From the NCBI GenBank assembly GCA_026014585.1, contig JAOZIA010000009.1:1-36186 (forward strand): a stretch of DNA of 36,186 nt. Direction: 5' to 3'. This document shows positions 7,859-16,053 of this stretch, in pieces (position 1 is the first letter of the stretch; every line of letters begins with the position of its first letter). The DNA is from Candidatus Bathyarchaeota archaeon (GTDB taxonomy: Archaea; Thermoproteota; Bathyarchaeia; Bathyarchaeales; Bathycorpusculaceae). The translations under genes and the position numbers were made by a program. The notes under the pieces were generated by a model that was not told where the DNA came from, did no database searches, and saw nothing but the letters and a program-made list of their open reading frames with translations.

Positions 7859-8944
7859 TTAGCGTTCGCGCTTGCCTGCTACCCACTCTTCAGTCCATTG
7901 CAGTGCTTGAGAGTCAGGAACCTGAACTGGAGGATGCTTAAACGCGTACGAAGGCATACTGATAAGTGCGCCACTGATTTTGCGGTCCAAAGCGATTTTT
8001 GCGGCTCGGATAAGGTCGATGACTACGCCTGCACTGTTGGGGCTGTCTTCTACTTCTAGTTTGGCGCTGATGGTGATTGGGCGGTCTCCGAATGCACGGG
8101 TTTTTAGGCTGATGTAGCAGATTTTCTTGTTATTTAGGAACTGTACAAAATCTGAGGGACCAATGCGTGTGGGTAGGTCGTATGGTACGAGGCTGGTGAC
8201 GGCTTCGGTTTTGCTAATACGTTTGGATGTGAGGCGGTTTTCTACGGTCATGTTTTGGAAGTCAGTGTCTCCGCCAAGGTTTAGCTGGTATGTTTCATCA
8301 ACGATTGTTCCTCGGTCAAGACAGAGCCGTACAAGGGTTCGGTGAAGAATAGTTGCGCCAACTTGGCTTTTGATGTCATCACCAAGAACGGGCAGGCCTG
8401 CGTCCGCGAATTTTTTAGGCCACTCGCCTGATTTGTCGCTGCCGATGAATTCAGGCATACAGTTCACATAGGCACATCCCGCGTCAATTGCACATTGCGC
8501 ATAGAAACGGACTGCATCATGGCTGCCCACGGGCAGGTAGTTAACGAGAACTTGGGTTTTGGTTTCTTTTAGCAGGTTGACGATGCTTTCTTTGCTGGTT
8601 TGGCTATCGTCATAAACGTTGAAGGTTTCGCGCATGTGTGGAGCGACACCATCCAAAATGATGCCTGGTGAAACCGTCACGCCTAGGTTGGGTACGTCGC
8701 TGAATTTTACGGCGCAGTTGGGTTTGAGAAATATTGCCTCGGAGAGGTCTTTGCCGATTTTGTCTTTGTTTACTTCAAAGGCGGCGACGAATTTGATGTC
8801 GGTGATGTGGTATCCGCCAAAATTAACATGCATAAGACCAGGAACGGTTTCGTTGTCTTTTGCGTTTTTGTAGTATTGGGTTCCCTGAATGAGGGCTGAT
8901 GCGCTGTTTCCAACGCCGACTATTGCTACACGAATTTCAGGCAT
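7859..8944 (-). CDS. ino1: Inositol-3-phosphate synthase (myo-inositol-1-phosphate synthase)
   Basis: The enzyme cyclises glucose 6-phosphate to inositol 1-phosphate with bound NAD, the entry to archaeal phosphatidylinositol-type lipids. The ~361-residue length matches archaeal and actinobacterial forms. Visible are the NAD-binding VAIVGVGNSASALIQG at the N-terminus, LVNYLPVGSHDA, CMPEFIGSD, and the strongly conserved GDDIKSQVGATILHRTL, which holds active-site lysine and NAD contacts. The start is the ATG at 8944, preceded by an AAGGATG-type ribosome site. The gene is the first on this strand ahead of the H-protein operon, with 84 bp between them. Confidence is high from motif order alone. 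Confidence 0.95.
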   Translation of the reverse strand: MPEIRVAIVGVGNSASALIQGTQYYKNAKDNETVPGLMHVNFGGYHITDIKFVAAFEVNKDKIGKDLSEAIFLKPNCAVKFSDVPNLGVTVSPGIILDGVAPHMRETFNVYDDSQTSKESIVNLLKETKTQVLVNYLPVGSHDAVRFYAQCAIDAGCAYVNCMPEFIGSDKSGEWPKKFADAGLPVLGDDIKSQVGATILHRTLVRLCLDRGTIVDETYQLNLGGDTDFQNMTVENRLTSKRISKTEAVTSLVPYDLPTRIGPSDFVQFLNNKKICYISLKTRAFGDRPITISAKLEVEDSPNSAGVVIDLIRAAKIALDRKISGALISMPSYAFKHPPVQVPDSQALQWTEEWVAGKRER

Positions 8945-9113
8945 CCTTAAACCATCCAAGACTTGATTATTAGATTAGGCTTAATGACCGCCTCAACTAA
9001 TAACTTTTTCTCACCCACAACATGTTTAATTTTTTTACTCACCCAAGAAGAAGCCAAAGTTTTTCGATATGTTTTTTATGTTAGTTCGTTATTTTGCTGT
9101 ATGGTGAACCGCT
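8945..9113. other. Divergent promoter region between ino1 and moeA
   Basis: This 169 bp spacer between divergent genes contains several AT-rich runs (for example TTTAATTTTTTTAC near 9025 and ATGTTTTTTATG near 9069-9080). No single box stands out, but both genes must initiate here. No RNA gene or repeat is visible. Confidence 0.35.
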
Positions 9114-10358
9114 TTGGTTAAGCTGAAAGGTTTCCAAAAATTAACCCCCATAAACCAAGCCCTAACAACATGGTTTGATGCACTGCAAGTTCAACCCAGA
9201 AAAACCACCATGTCATTGCAAGATGCTTTAGGCTATGTTTTGGCGGAGGATTTAGTTGCGCCGCAGGATTTGCCCAGATTTGACAAGTCAGCCATGGATG
9301 GGTACGCGGTGAAATCCGCCGATTTAGTGGCTGCAACCCAATTCAAACCCGTCACCTTGCAGCTAATCCGTGACGGCGAAGTCTGTGAGGGGCAGGCGAG
9401 GCAAATTTGGACAGGAAACCCCATCCCCAAAGGCGCAGACTCCGTAGTCATACTTGAAAACACCACTCTTGAAGGCGACAAACTACAGGTTTTTAGCCAA
9501 ATTGCCCTCGGAGGCAACATTTCCAGAAAAGGCGAAGACGTAGCGGCAGGCACAGTTTTTCTAAAGGCTGGATTCCGCTTAAACCCGTATCATATCGGTT
9601 TAGCTTCTGCTTTTGGGTTTGTGCAGTTGCCTGTTTTTGAAAAACCAACTATCGCACTTGTTGCCACGGGAAACGAAGTTGCCGCAGTAGGCACCACACC
9701 AGCGGAGAATCAGATTTATGATTCAACCAAAACCATTCTTGCCGCAGAATGCCAAGAGCTTGGTGCAAAAACTCTGGACTTGGGCGTTGCAAAAGACAAC
9801 ATGGAAGAAATAGTTGGCAAGATTGGGCAAGCGCTTAAGGCTGCGGATGCAGTTATCACGACTGGCGGAACCAGCGTGGGCGGTTTAGACTTGGTTCCTG
9901 ACGCAGTGAATAGTCTTGGAAAACCCGGCGTTGTTGTTCATGGCGTTGCGCTGCGACCTGCAATGCCAACTGGAGTGGCTGTAGTTGACAATAAGCCGAT
10001 TATGATTTTGTCGGGTAATCCTGTGGCGTCGGTTGTTGGTTTTGAGGTTTTTGGCAGACCCTTAATCAGTAAGTTGCTTGGGTTGAATTGTGAAGAGCCA
10101 AGACCAGTGTTGCAGGCGACTATGATTAAGAAGATTGCGGGTGTGCTGGGTAGGAAAACCTATGTATGCGTGAAAGTAGTTTGGAAGGACGGCGAGTTGG
10201 TGGCGATTCCAATTAGCGCTAAAGGTTCAGGAACCATAACTACGATGACCCAGAGCAGCGGGTTTGTAATTATTCCTGAGAACCGCGGAGGCTTAACCCA
10301 AGATGAAACAGTTACAGTTCACATGTTCGCAGACGTGGAGACAGAAAACAATGTTTAG
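9114..10358 (+). CDS. moeA: MoeA-type molybdopterin molybdenumtransferase, first copy
   Basis: MoeA inserts Mo or W into adenylylated molybdopterin. This 414-residue protein has the three-part architecture: the N-terminal domain with FDKSAMDGYAV (catalytic-region Asp at about 62), IWTGNPIPKGADSVV, a central MoCF-binding domain with ALVATGNEV and ITTGGTSVGGLDLVPDAV, and an SGNPVAS loop. A C-terminal beta domain follows. The start is TTG at 9114; no ATG is nearby. It overlaps the second moeA by 8 bp, so the two are translationally coupled. Archaea often hold two MoeA copies that may separate Mo from W or act as a heterodimer. Which metal each handles here is unknown. Confidence 0.92.
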   Translation: MVKLKGFQKLTPINQALTTWFDALQVQPRKTTMSLQDALGYVLAEDLVAPQDLPRFDKSAMDGYAVKSADLVAATQFKPVTLQLIRDGEVCEGQARQIWTGNPIPKGADSVVILENTTLEGDKLQVFSQIALGGNISRKGEDVAAGTVFLKAGFRLNPYHIGLASAFGFVQLPVFEKPTIALVATGNEVAAVGTTPAENQIYDSTKTILAAECQELGAKTLDLGVAKDNMEEIVGKIGQALKAADAVITTGGTSVGGLDLVPDAVNSLGKPGVVVHGVALRPAMPTGVAVVDNKPIMILSGNPVASVVGFEVFGRPLISKLLGLNCEEPRPVLQATMIKKIAGVLGRKTYVCVKVVWKDGELVAIPISAKGSGTITTMTQSSGFVIIPENRGGLTQDETVTVHMFADVETENNV

Positions 10359-11589
10359 AAAACTCATGACTCTTGAAGAAGCAAAAAAAGCAATTAACAC
10401 TCAATTCACAGCTTTCCCACTTGGAGAAGAAGAAGCACCATTACTGGAAGCATACAATCGGGTACTAAAAGAAGACGTAACCTCCACAATGGATATTCCC
10501 TCCTTTAACCGCTCAATTGTAGATGGGTACGCCCTAAAAGCAGAAGAAACCAGCAGTGCAGACGAAAACACTCCAGTACAGCTCAAAATGGTGGGTTCAA
10601 TTTTGGTGGGTGAACAGCCCAAAGTCGTGCTTGAGAAAGGGGAAGCAGTTGAAATAGTTACGGGTGCACCGATTCCTGAAGGTGCAGATGCAGTTGTCAT
10701 GGTTGAGGACACTGAACGGGAAGGCGATGACTTACAAGTTTACGTTAGCCTAACCCCAAACGAGAACACCATGAAAAAAGGCGCTGATATAAAAAATGGC
10801 GAAGTCATCCTTAAAGCCGGCAAGATTTTGGGCGCTTCCGAGATTGGTGTGCTGGCAGCGTTGGGAAAAACCAGCGTGAAAGTCTCCAAAATGCCCATCG
10901 TAGCCGTGCTATCCACAGGCGCAGAAGTAACAGAGTTGGGAAAACCTTTGCTTCCAGGAAAAATCTATGACATCAACGCATACAGCATCAGCACAGCAAT
11001 CATTGAGTGTGGAGCTAAACCTGTGTACTTTGGCGTGGTTGGCGATGATAAAGAAGCTTTGGCTAAGACGCTTAGATGTGCGTTGGATTCTGCGGATATT
11101 GTGATTACTACTGGCGGGGTTTCGGTTGGACCCAAAGATTACACGCCTCAAATTGTGGATGCTCTGGGAAAACCAGGATTAATCGTGTATGGTGTTGCCG
11201 TTAAACCTGGAAAACCTGTTTCAGTTGCGTTCGCGGAGAAGAAACCGATTTTTTCTCTACCGGGACAGCCTGTGGCGGCGTTGTTGATGTTTTATTTGCT
11301 TGCTAAACCTATAGTGCAGGAGTTAGCTGGTAGACCTGTAACGGAGTTGAAAACTGTTAAGGCGTTTGCTGGCGCACGTATGTTTAGTGCTAAGGGTAGG
11401 CGGACGTTTGTGATGGCGAAGCTTTTGTGGGATAAGGATTGCCGTTTGATTGCAGAACCCGTTGAAAGTGGCGCAAGTGGAGCCATAACCAGTCTGGCTA
11501 AGGCTGATGGGTTTGTGGAGATTCATGAAAACATGCAGTTTGTGGATGTAGATCAAGCGGTGAATGTTAAGCTGTTTAGAGGCATCTAA
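10351..11589 (+). CDS. moeA: MoeA-type molybdopterin molybdenumtransferase, second copy
   Basis: The 412-residue paralogue of the upstream gene has the same domains. FNRSIVDGYAL carries Val for the usual Met in the MDGYA motif, VTGAPIPEGADAVV follows, then VLSTGAEV, ITTGGVSVGPKDYTPQIV and SLPGQPVAAL, where the family usually has PGNPVA (Gln here). These departures from the common motifs suggest a specialised function. The ATG at 10351 lies inside the end of the first moeA, giving an 8 bp overlap; the open frame extends upstream to 10303 within moeA and is not used. At the 3' end its TAA shares four bases with the TAG of the convergent membrane protein gene. Confidence 0.92.
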   Translation: MFRKLMTLEEAKKAINTQFTAFPLGEEEAPLLEAYNRVLKEDVTSTMDIPSFNRSIVDGYALKAEETSSADENTPVQLKMVGSILVGEQPKVVLEKGEAVEIVTGAPIPEGADAVVMVEDTEREGDDLQVYVSLTPNENTMKKGADIKNGEVILKAGKILGASEIGVLAALGKTSVKVSKMPIVAVLSTGAEVTELGKPLLPGKIYDINAYSISTAIIECGAKPVYFGVVGDDKEALAKTLRCALDSADIVITTGGVSVGPKDYTPQIVDALGKPGLIVYGVAVKPGKPVSVAFAEKKPIFSLPGQPVAALLMFYLLAKPIVQELAGRPVTELKTVKAFAGARMFSAKGRRTFVMAKLLWDKDCRLIAEPVESGASGAITSLAKADGFVEIHENMQFVDVDQAVNVKLFRGI

Positions 11590-11951
11590 GCTTTGGTGCC
11601 TTTAAACAGTCCAAGATAAATTGTGAATACCCACGTCAATATGGCATAGGCAACAAGTAAGCCTGCAACTACGTAATTGCCAAAGCCGCCGACAACCACT
11701 GTGTAAATTGAGAAAACCGATGCCGTTATAAAATACACGAAAATCAGCAGCATTGTTTCTTTTCTTTTCTTAAACAAAAAGTACCCCGTGACCACGCCTA
11801 AGATGCCAAGTAGGAGCACATGGGGGGCAAAACTTGTTAATGGGAAGAATACCAGCAGGATTATTCCGCCTATAAAGTAGAACATGTAGGATGCTAAGTC
11901 TATTCGGCTGGATTGGCTGATTATTGTTTTTAGTTTAGTTGACATTGCCAT
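11586..11951 (-). CDS. Small four-span membrane protein, unknown function
   Basis: The 121-residue protein has four strongly hydrophobic segments: about 20-40, 43-60, 65-88 and 92-115. Short charged turns (KKRKET) separate the second and third spans. There are no catalytic motifs or cysteine pairs. The short N-terminus is Ser/Lys-rich and probably cytoplasmic. I do not recognise a family. The start may be ATG 11951 or the ATG at 11945. It converges on moeA with a four-base overlap of stop codons. No functional inference is justified beyond an integral membrane location. Confidence 0.65.
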   Translation of the reverse strand: MAMSTKLKTIISQSSRIDLASYMFYFIGGIILLVFFPLTSFAPHVLLLGILGVVTGYFLFKKRKETMLLIFVYFITASVFSIYTVVVGGFGNYVVAGLLVAYAILTWVFTIYLGLFKGTKA

Positions 11952-12199
11952 GCTGTTGCCCTCTTAACCCTTAAAGCATAAGGCCTGAACTAATAAATTT
12001 AATGTTCTATAATAGTATTTAGCCAATTATCACCCTACAAAAAGCAAAAGTTCATACAGAAACATCCCGCCAAAGCCGCAGTCAGCTAAATTAGTCAAAT
12101 TCACGTTTTTTCCTATTAATTCTCAAAGCTTATTAGTGTCTAAAACCACTCATTTAAACCATCAATTTACTTAGTCTCGAAAATTCACCGTGGTAAAAG
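11952..12199. other. Divergent intergenic region upstream of the radical SAM gene
   Basis: The ~248 bp spacer is AT-rich. TATA-like elements occur at TTCTATAATAG (near 12004-12014) and CATTTAAACC (near 12149-12158). The latter is placed about 45-50 bp before the ATG at 12200 and could serve it; the former may serve the small membrane protein on the other strand or an unseen transcript. No tRNA-like fold or repeat was found by eye. Confidence 0.35.
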
Positions 12200-12892
12200 A
12201 TGGCTAAAACAAAAATTGCGCTAATCAACCCACCCTTCATGGAAGGCTCTTTTCATCACCCGCTTCTTCTCCCCCTCGGTATAGCATATCTTGCCGCAGT
12301 TGCTGAAAAAGGCGGTCACGAAGTCAAAGTTATCGATTGCCCAGCAAATGGCTTAGACCAAACGCAACTCCAAAAAGAACTCGCCAGCTTTAACCCAGAC
12401 ATCGTGGGCATCACAGGCACCACCCCAACCATCAAATCCTCAATCCAATCAGCCAAAACCGCCAAAGAAGTCCTTCCAAACGCGCAAGTCCTCGTTGGAG
12501 GAGCACACGCCACCTTCATGGACAAGGAACTACTTGAGGAAGTACCAGCAATCGATGTTATTGTGCGAGGCGAAGGCGAAATGACACTGCTAGAATTGGC
12601 AGACACGGTGGATAAACTTGACCTCGCAAAAGTTGATGGTATCACTTATCGCAAAGACGACAAAATTGTGCAAAACAAAAAAAGGGCATTTATTCAGAAT
12701 CTTGATGAAATGCCAAGACCCGCCTATCACCTGTTCCCACTGGACAAGTATCACATTTACGGCAAAACCTTCCTCCCCGTTATGAGCAGCCGCGGATGCC
12801 CATTCCAATGCGCGTTTTGCGTAACTAGCCAGAGTTTTGGCGCCCAATTCCGAGCCCGAAGTGCAACCAACGTGGTTGACGAAATTGAGTGA
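12200..12892 (+). CDS. B12-binding radical SAM protein, N-terminal part (ends at in-frame TGA)
   Basis: The 230 residues hold a cobalamin-binding Rossmann domain (ALINPPFMEGS at the N-terminus, PDIVGITGTTPT, VLVGGAHATF, VIVRGEGEMTLLEL) followed by the start of a radical SAM barrel. Its cluster motif is SSRGCPFQCAFCV (CxxxCxxC). The frame stops at TGA 12890-12892 directly after VVDEIE. The very next codon resumes the same frame with LKNTYGADGFTFYDD, exactly the continuation expected of this family. Residue order suggests a tryptophan (TGG) or similar at the stop. If not read through, the product loses more than half the barrel. Relatives perform methylation or other radical chemistry; the substrate is unknown. 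Confidence 0.85.
   Translation: MAKTKIALINPPFMEGSFHHPLLLPLGIAYLAAVAEKGGHEVKVIDCPANGLDQTQLQKELASFNPDIVGITGTTPTIKSSIQSAKTAKEVLPNAQVLVGGAHATFMDKELLEEVPAIDVIVRGEGEMTLLELADTVDKLDLAKVDGITYRKDDKIVQNKKRAFIQNLDEMPRPAYHLFPLDKYHIYGKTFLPVMSSRGCPFQCAFCVTSQSFGAQFRARSATNVVDEIE
12890..12892 (+). other. In-frame TGA inside the radical SAM gene
   Basis: A single TGA separates two same-frame halves of one family-typical protein. No frameshift accompanies it. TGG to TGA is one transition away, and EIEWLK-type sequence is common in this family at this place. Alternatives are nonsense mutation, sequencing or damage artefact, or recoding. I saw no evident selenocysteine element but could not fold the 3' region. 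Confidence 0.75.
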
Positions 12893-13594
12893 CTCAAGAA
12901 TACGTATGGCGCTGACGGCTTCACCTTCTACGATGATATCTTAACGCTTAATCGAGATCGTATCATCAGCATCTGTGACCAACTGGTGGAACGTAAAATC
13001 AACCTTCCATGGGGATGCCAAACTCGCGTTGACCAAGTTAACAAGGACATGTTGGGCAGGATGAAACGTGCCCGATGTGCTGAGGTTTCCTTTGGCGTTG
13101 AATCTGGCTGCCAAACCTTGTTGGATGCTTTTCACAAGCACACAGTGGTTGAACAAAATATTGCTGCTGTTAAGTTGGCTAAGAAGGAGGGTTTGTTTGT
13201 GGCGGTTTCTGCAATTGTTTCTTACCCCGGCGACACTATGGACATGGTTAAGCAAACGGTTGATTTGCTCAAGAAAATGGAGTCCGACGACGCGTACCTA
13301 TGTATTGCTACGCCTTATCCAGGAACTGAGTTGCGTGCGACGATTGAGGCGAAGGACTGGAAAATCAGCAATGACTGGAACCTCTACGACACCATGAACC
13401 CCGTCTTTGAGAACCCCAACATAGACAATGAAGAAATCGCCCGTATCCGCAAAGACTTCTACAACCACCTATACTCAACCAAGTACATTCTGCGGCAACT
13501 TTGGAAGGGCAAAATAAAAGGCAACTACTACAGCCAAATGATGGCACGCTTCGCAATTGGCAGCATGTACTGGAAACTCAAAGGACACCACTAA
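12893..13594 (+). CDS. B12-binding radical SAM protein, C-terminal part (same frame after TGA)
   Basis: The 233 codons after the TGA continue the radical SAM barrel: FTFYDDILTLNRDRII, INLPWGCQTRVDQV, VSFGVESGCQTLLDAF, VSAIVSYPGDTMDMVKQTV and ATPYPGTELR. These are the usual strand and helix landmarks for the cobalamin-dependent radical SAM family (HpnR/HpnJ-like). A basic C-terminal helix region (~60 residues) follows. The first plausible independent start would be GTG 12986, which would cut off the first barrel strands, so separate translation seems unlikely to yield a working fold. No decay is visible downstream of the stop, which argues that either the stop is recent or the gene is still read. 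Confidence 0.8.
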   Translation, partial: LKNTYGADGFTFYDDILTLNRDRIISICDQLVERKINLPWGCQTRVDQVNKDMLGRMKRARCAEVSFGVESGCQTLLDAFHKHTVVEQNIAAVKLAKKEGLFVAVSAIVSYPGDTMDMVKQTVDLLKKMESDDAYLCIATPYPGTELRATIEAKDWKISNDWNLYDTMNPVFENPNIDNEEIARIRKDFYNHLYSTKYILRQLWKGKIKGNYYSQMMARFAIGSMYWKLKGHH

Positions 13595-13612
13595 ACCGCT
13601 TATGCTCACTGT

Positions 13613-14824
13613 TTAGACAGAAAGTGGCTTTTCTGTTTTCTTTTTACGGTTGAACAGGTTTTTGAGTTTGCAAATGTCGGGTTTTGCGAACCAGCGGATT
13701 TTTATGGCGCCATGGTCGCAGGCGATGTAGCATTCCATGCATTTAGTGCATCGGTTAAGCATGGCATTTTCGTTTAGCAGATTTATCTGTGCGGGGCAAG
13801 ACCGCATGCATTTGTAGTTGTCTATTTTACGGCAGACTCCACAGTAGTCGATGTGTCGGTCGGGGCAGTTTTCTGGGCAACGATTCATTATGCATTTTTC
13901 TGGGTCTCTTTTAGGTTTTATGAAGGGGTTCAAAGTGGATGTCAGATTTATTAGGGCGCCGACGGGGCATAGTTTGTTGCACCAGAACCTGCGCTCTTTG
14001 AGACTAACAAGAACCGCAATTACAGGGAAAATGAGCAGTTCAAGATAGAATGGTCCCGCATAGAATAGACCGCTATATTTTGGGGCAGAAACAACCTCTC
14101 CGCCAACTGCTTTTGTCGCGAATGTGGTTGCTTTATAATGGAATAAACCGCGGCTTGCAATCCCGATGGGACAAATTAAACAGAAAGCGTTAAAGCCCAA
14201 TACCGAAGCAGCACCCACTGAACCAGCCAAAATTCCTGTGGCAACTACACCATTTTTGGTGAAGATTTTTGTGACGGGGCAAGTGACACAAAGTTTAGGG
14301 TTGACTTTTTTTGCTTCTGCTTCTTTTATGGCGTCTTTAAGGTTTTTGTCAACTATTTTGGCGCGTTTTGCTTCAATTTTTGGAAGGAACCGCTCGACAA
14401 ATCGGTCAAAACTATCAACTATTGTGCCAACGGGGCATGCCCAACTGCAAAACATTGACCCAAGAATAACAATTATGACAAGAACTATTGCTAAGGAAAT
14501 GATTGTGGGTGTTAGGAGTTCAACTTTTGTGGTTACAAGTGCCTGCATTGCACCTAATGGTTCCACAAGCCACAGTCCCGTGTCGGTGTTGCACCAGCCA
14601 TCAAGCCAGATACTGCATGGTGATTGCCCAAGCGATAGGTAAATGGATGGTTGAACAGGCGGCATTATTGCACTTGTTACACCTGTATATGGTGTGGGAA
14701 AAAAGGGGCCATCAGGCACGTAATGCAGTGGAATAAGGAAGAGAAGCAGAAATACCAGTTTACTTGTCCATCTCAAATAGCGAATATACTTTTTGGGAAA
14801 GTGAACTTTGGGCACATGTCTCAC
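13613..14824 (-). CDS. NapH/FixG-type membrane polyferredoxin
   Basis: The 403-residue protein combines four to five membrane spans with many cysteines. In order: an N-terminal span; a long loop; a span ending in MFCSWACPVG; a soluble loop with CVTCP; a span followed by CLICPIG; another ending in FWCNKLCPVGAL (the paired CxxxCP motifs typical of NapH, NosR and CcoG); then a cytoplasmic tail. The tail contains CIMNRCPENCPD, CGVCRKIDNYKCMRSCP and CTKCMECYIACDHG, enough for two or more 4Fe-4S clusters. Such proteins pass electrons between the quinone pool and Fe-S or disulfide partners. No reductase such as NapA or NosZ adjoins it, so the partner is unknown. Starts at GTG 14824 (GTG 14815 is possible). 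Confidence 0.85.
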   Translation of the reverse strand: MRHVPKVHFPKKYIRYLRWTSKLVFLLLFLIPLHYVPDGPFFPTPYTGVTSAIMPPVQPSIYLSLGQSPCSIWLDGWCNTDTGLWLVEPLGAMQALVTTKVELLTPTIISLAIVLVIIVILGSMFCSWACPVGTIVDSFDRFVERFLPKIEAKRAKIVDKNLKDAIKEAEAKKVNPKLCVTCPVTKIFTKNGVVATGILAGSVGAASVLGFNAFCLICPIGIASRGLFHYKATTFATKAVGGEVVSAPKYSGLFYAGPFYLELLIFPVIAVLVSLKERRFWCNKLCPVGALINLTSTLNPFIKPKRDPEKCIMNRCPENCPDRHIDYCGVCRKIDNYKCMRSCPAQINLLNENAMLNRCTKCMECYIACDHGAIKIRWFAKPDICKLKNLFNRKKKTEKPLSV

Positions 14825-15069
14825 GTTTAACGGGTGGTAAACAAGATAATTAATCTAGAAACCGTGCGTAGAAGATAAAAAGATATTGCAAATAACCAAA
14901 AAACAGCTTAATAGCACAAAAAAAGCAAAAATAGAAACTTCGTGATGGAACTACTGTTTTCGTATGCACTATCGTCTTTCTTTGTGTTACTGTATTGATA
15001 CAGTCACAAATAGTAAAATATGTGGCGAAAATTTCTTTTTTAAAAGGTTTGGATAGAGAGGGCAATCGC
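14825..15069. other. Divergent intergenic region between polyferredoxin and histidine kinase genes
   Basis: About 245 bp of AT-rich sequence. TTAATTATCTTG (minus strand, near 14845-14857) is a TATA candidate for the polyferredoxin gene. On the plus strand an AT-rich area near 15008-15040 lies before the kinase starts. The kinase frame is open back to a TTG at 14995, but that start lacks a ribosome site. Confidence 0.35.
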
Positions 15070-16053
15070 GTGACAGATGGCAACAATTCAACAAGCGGAG
15101 AAGCCATGAGGGAGCAGGGAGTTTTTCTTTTAGGCTTATACCGAGCAGGATTAGGTTTACCCGAACGTGAATTATATAGGTACTTTTTGGATTATGCAGT
15201 GAAGCTTACTGAAAGCAAGATTGGCTTTTTTCACTTGCTGGAGGCTGACCAAAAAACCATCAAGCTTACCGCGTGGAACCAAGCAGTCGTGCGGAATTGT
15301 ATAATCCCTAAAGAAACACATTATCCGATCGAGAAAGCAGGCAACTGGATAGACTGTGTCCGCCTCAAAAAGCCAATCATGTATAATAATTATGTAAATA
15401 GCCCTAATCAGAAAGGTTTGCCCAAAGGTCACGTTGGAATTGAGCGTATGCTCAGCATTCCAATAATTGAGGATAACGAAGTTTTTGCTATTTTTGGAGT
15501 GGGAAACAAAGAAAGCGATTATGAAAACAAAGACCTACAAAAGCTTGAGCTTGTGGCAACTGAGTTAAATAAAATACTAAAGCAGCGCCGTATTGAAGCA
15601 CAGTTAAGACAGGCAAAGGAGCAATATCAGGCTCTTTTTCAAAACATGAACGAAGGCGTTGCATTCTGCAAGCTTTTATATGATGAAAATGGTGTTCCTG
15701 ATGATTTTTTGTATCTTGAAACCAACAAAGCATTCGAACACATAACCAAACTAACCTCAGTAATGGGTAAAAAAGCGTCTGAGACGGAACGCAGAATGAA
15801 AGATGACCCCGAACTTTTTTGCATATACAGCAGGGTTGCACAGAGCGGTAAAGTGGAAAAGCATGAGGTGTATTCCAAACCGCTTGACCTGTGGTTGTCA
15901 ATATCTGTTTATAGTCCATTGAAGGGGTACTTCGCCGCAGTTTTGGAAGATATAACTTCACGCAAGGGTGCAGAGCAGAAATTGGAAGAGCACAATAAGC
16001 AGTTGGAAAAACTTGTTGAGGCACGGACTAAGCAGTTGCATGAAAAGGAGTAG
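15070..16053 (+). CDS. Histidine kinase, GAF-PAS sensor part (ends at in-frame TAG)
   Basis: The ~327 residues begin with a GAF_2-type domain (about residues 25-175 of this start; KIGFFHLLEADQKTIKLTAW, GIERMLSIPIIEDNEVFAI) and a PAS domain (YQALFQNMNEGVAFCKLLYD to FAAVLEDITSRK). A coiled linker rich in Glu/Lys/Gln follows and ends KQLHEKE at TAG 16051-16053. The kinase core follows in the same frame. GTG 15070 is preceded by GAGAGGG; ATG 15106, preceded by GGAG, is equally plausible. No transmembrane segment is seen, so it is a cytosolic sensor. GAF and PAS domains bind small ligands, haem or flavin, but no specific ligand can be named. No response regulator is adjacent. Confidence 0.8.
   Translation: MTDGNNSTSGEAMREQGVFLLGLYRAGLGLPERELYRYFLDYAVKLTESKIGFFHLLEADQKTIKLTAWNQAVVRNCIIPKETHYPIEKAGNWIDCVRLKKPIMYNNYVNSPNQKGLPKGHVGIERMLSIPIIEDNEVFAIFGVGNKESDYENKDLQKLELVATELNKILKQRRIEAQLRQAKEQYQALFQNMNEGVAFCKLLYDENGVPDDFLYLETNKAFEHITKLTSVMGKKASETERRMKDDPELFCIYSRVAQSGKVEKHEVYSKPLDLWLSISVYSPLKGYFAAVLEDITSRKGAEQKLEEHNKQLEKLVEARTKQLHEKE
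16051..16053 (+). other. In-frame TAG between sensor and kinase core
   Basis: The codon sits between HEKE and LAAIGTTAGMVGHDIRNP. The family usually has Arg or Lys here (ERLAAIG / EKLAAIG). AAG or CAG to TAG is one substitution. A GGAG lies directly before the stop and a TTG directly after it, so restart is conceivable but the spacing is poor. Amber readthrough, for example as pyrrolysine, is possible only if the genome has the Pyl machinery, which is not in this window. Confidence 0.75.

Noticed and set aside
15488-16024. 178-codon antisense frame inside the histidine kinase gene
   Set aside because: The opposite strand encodes clear GAF and PAS domains; the antisense frame shows no motif.
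12890-16053. Idea that the genome has reassigned all TAG or TGA codons
   Set aside because: Several genes end at TAG or TGA at sensible ends (for example the TPM gene, paralogue A, riboflavin kinase and H protein), so any recoding must be context-dependent or rare.
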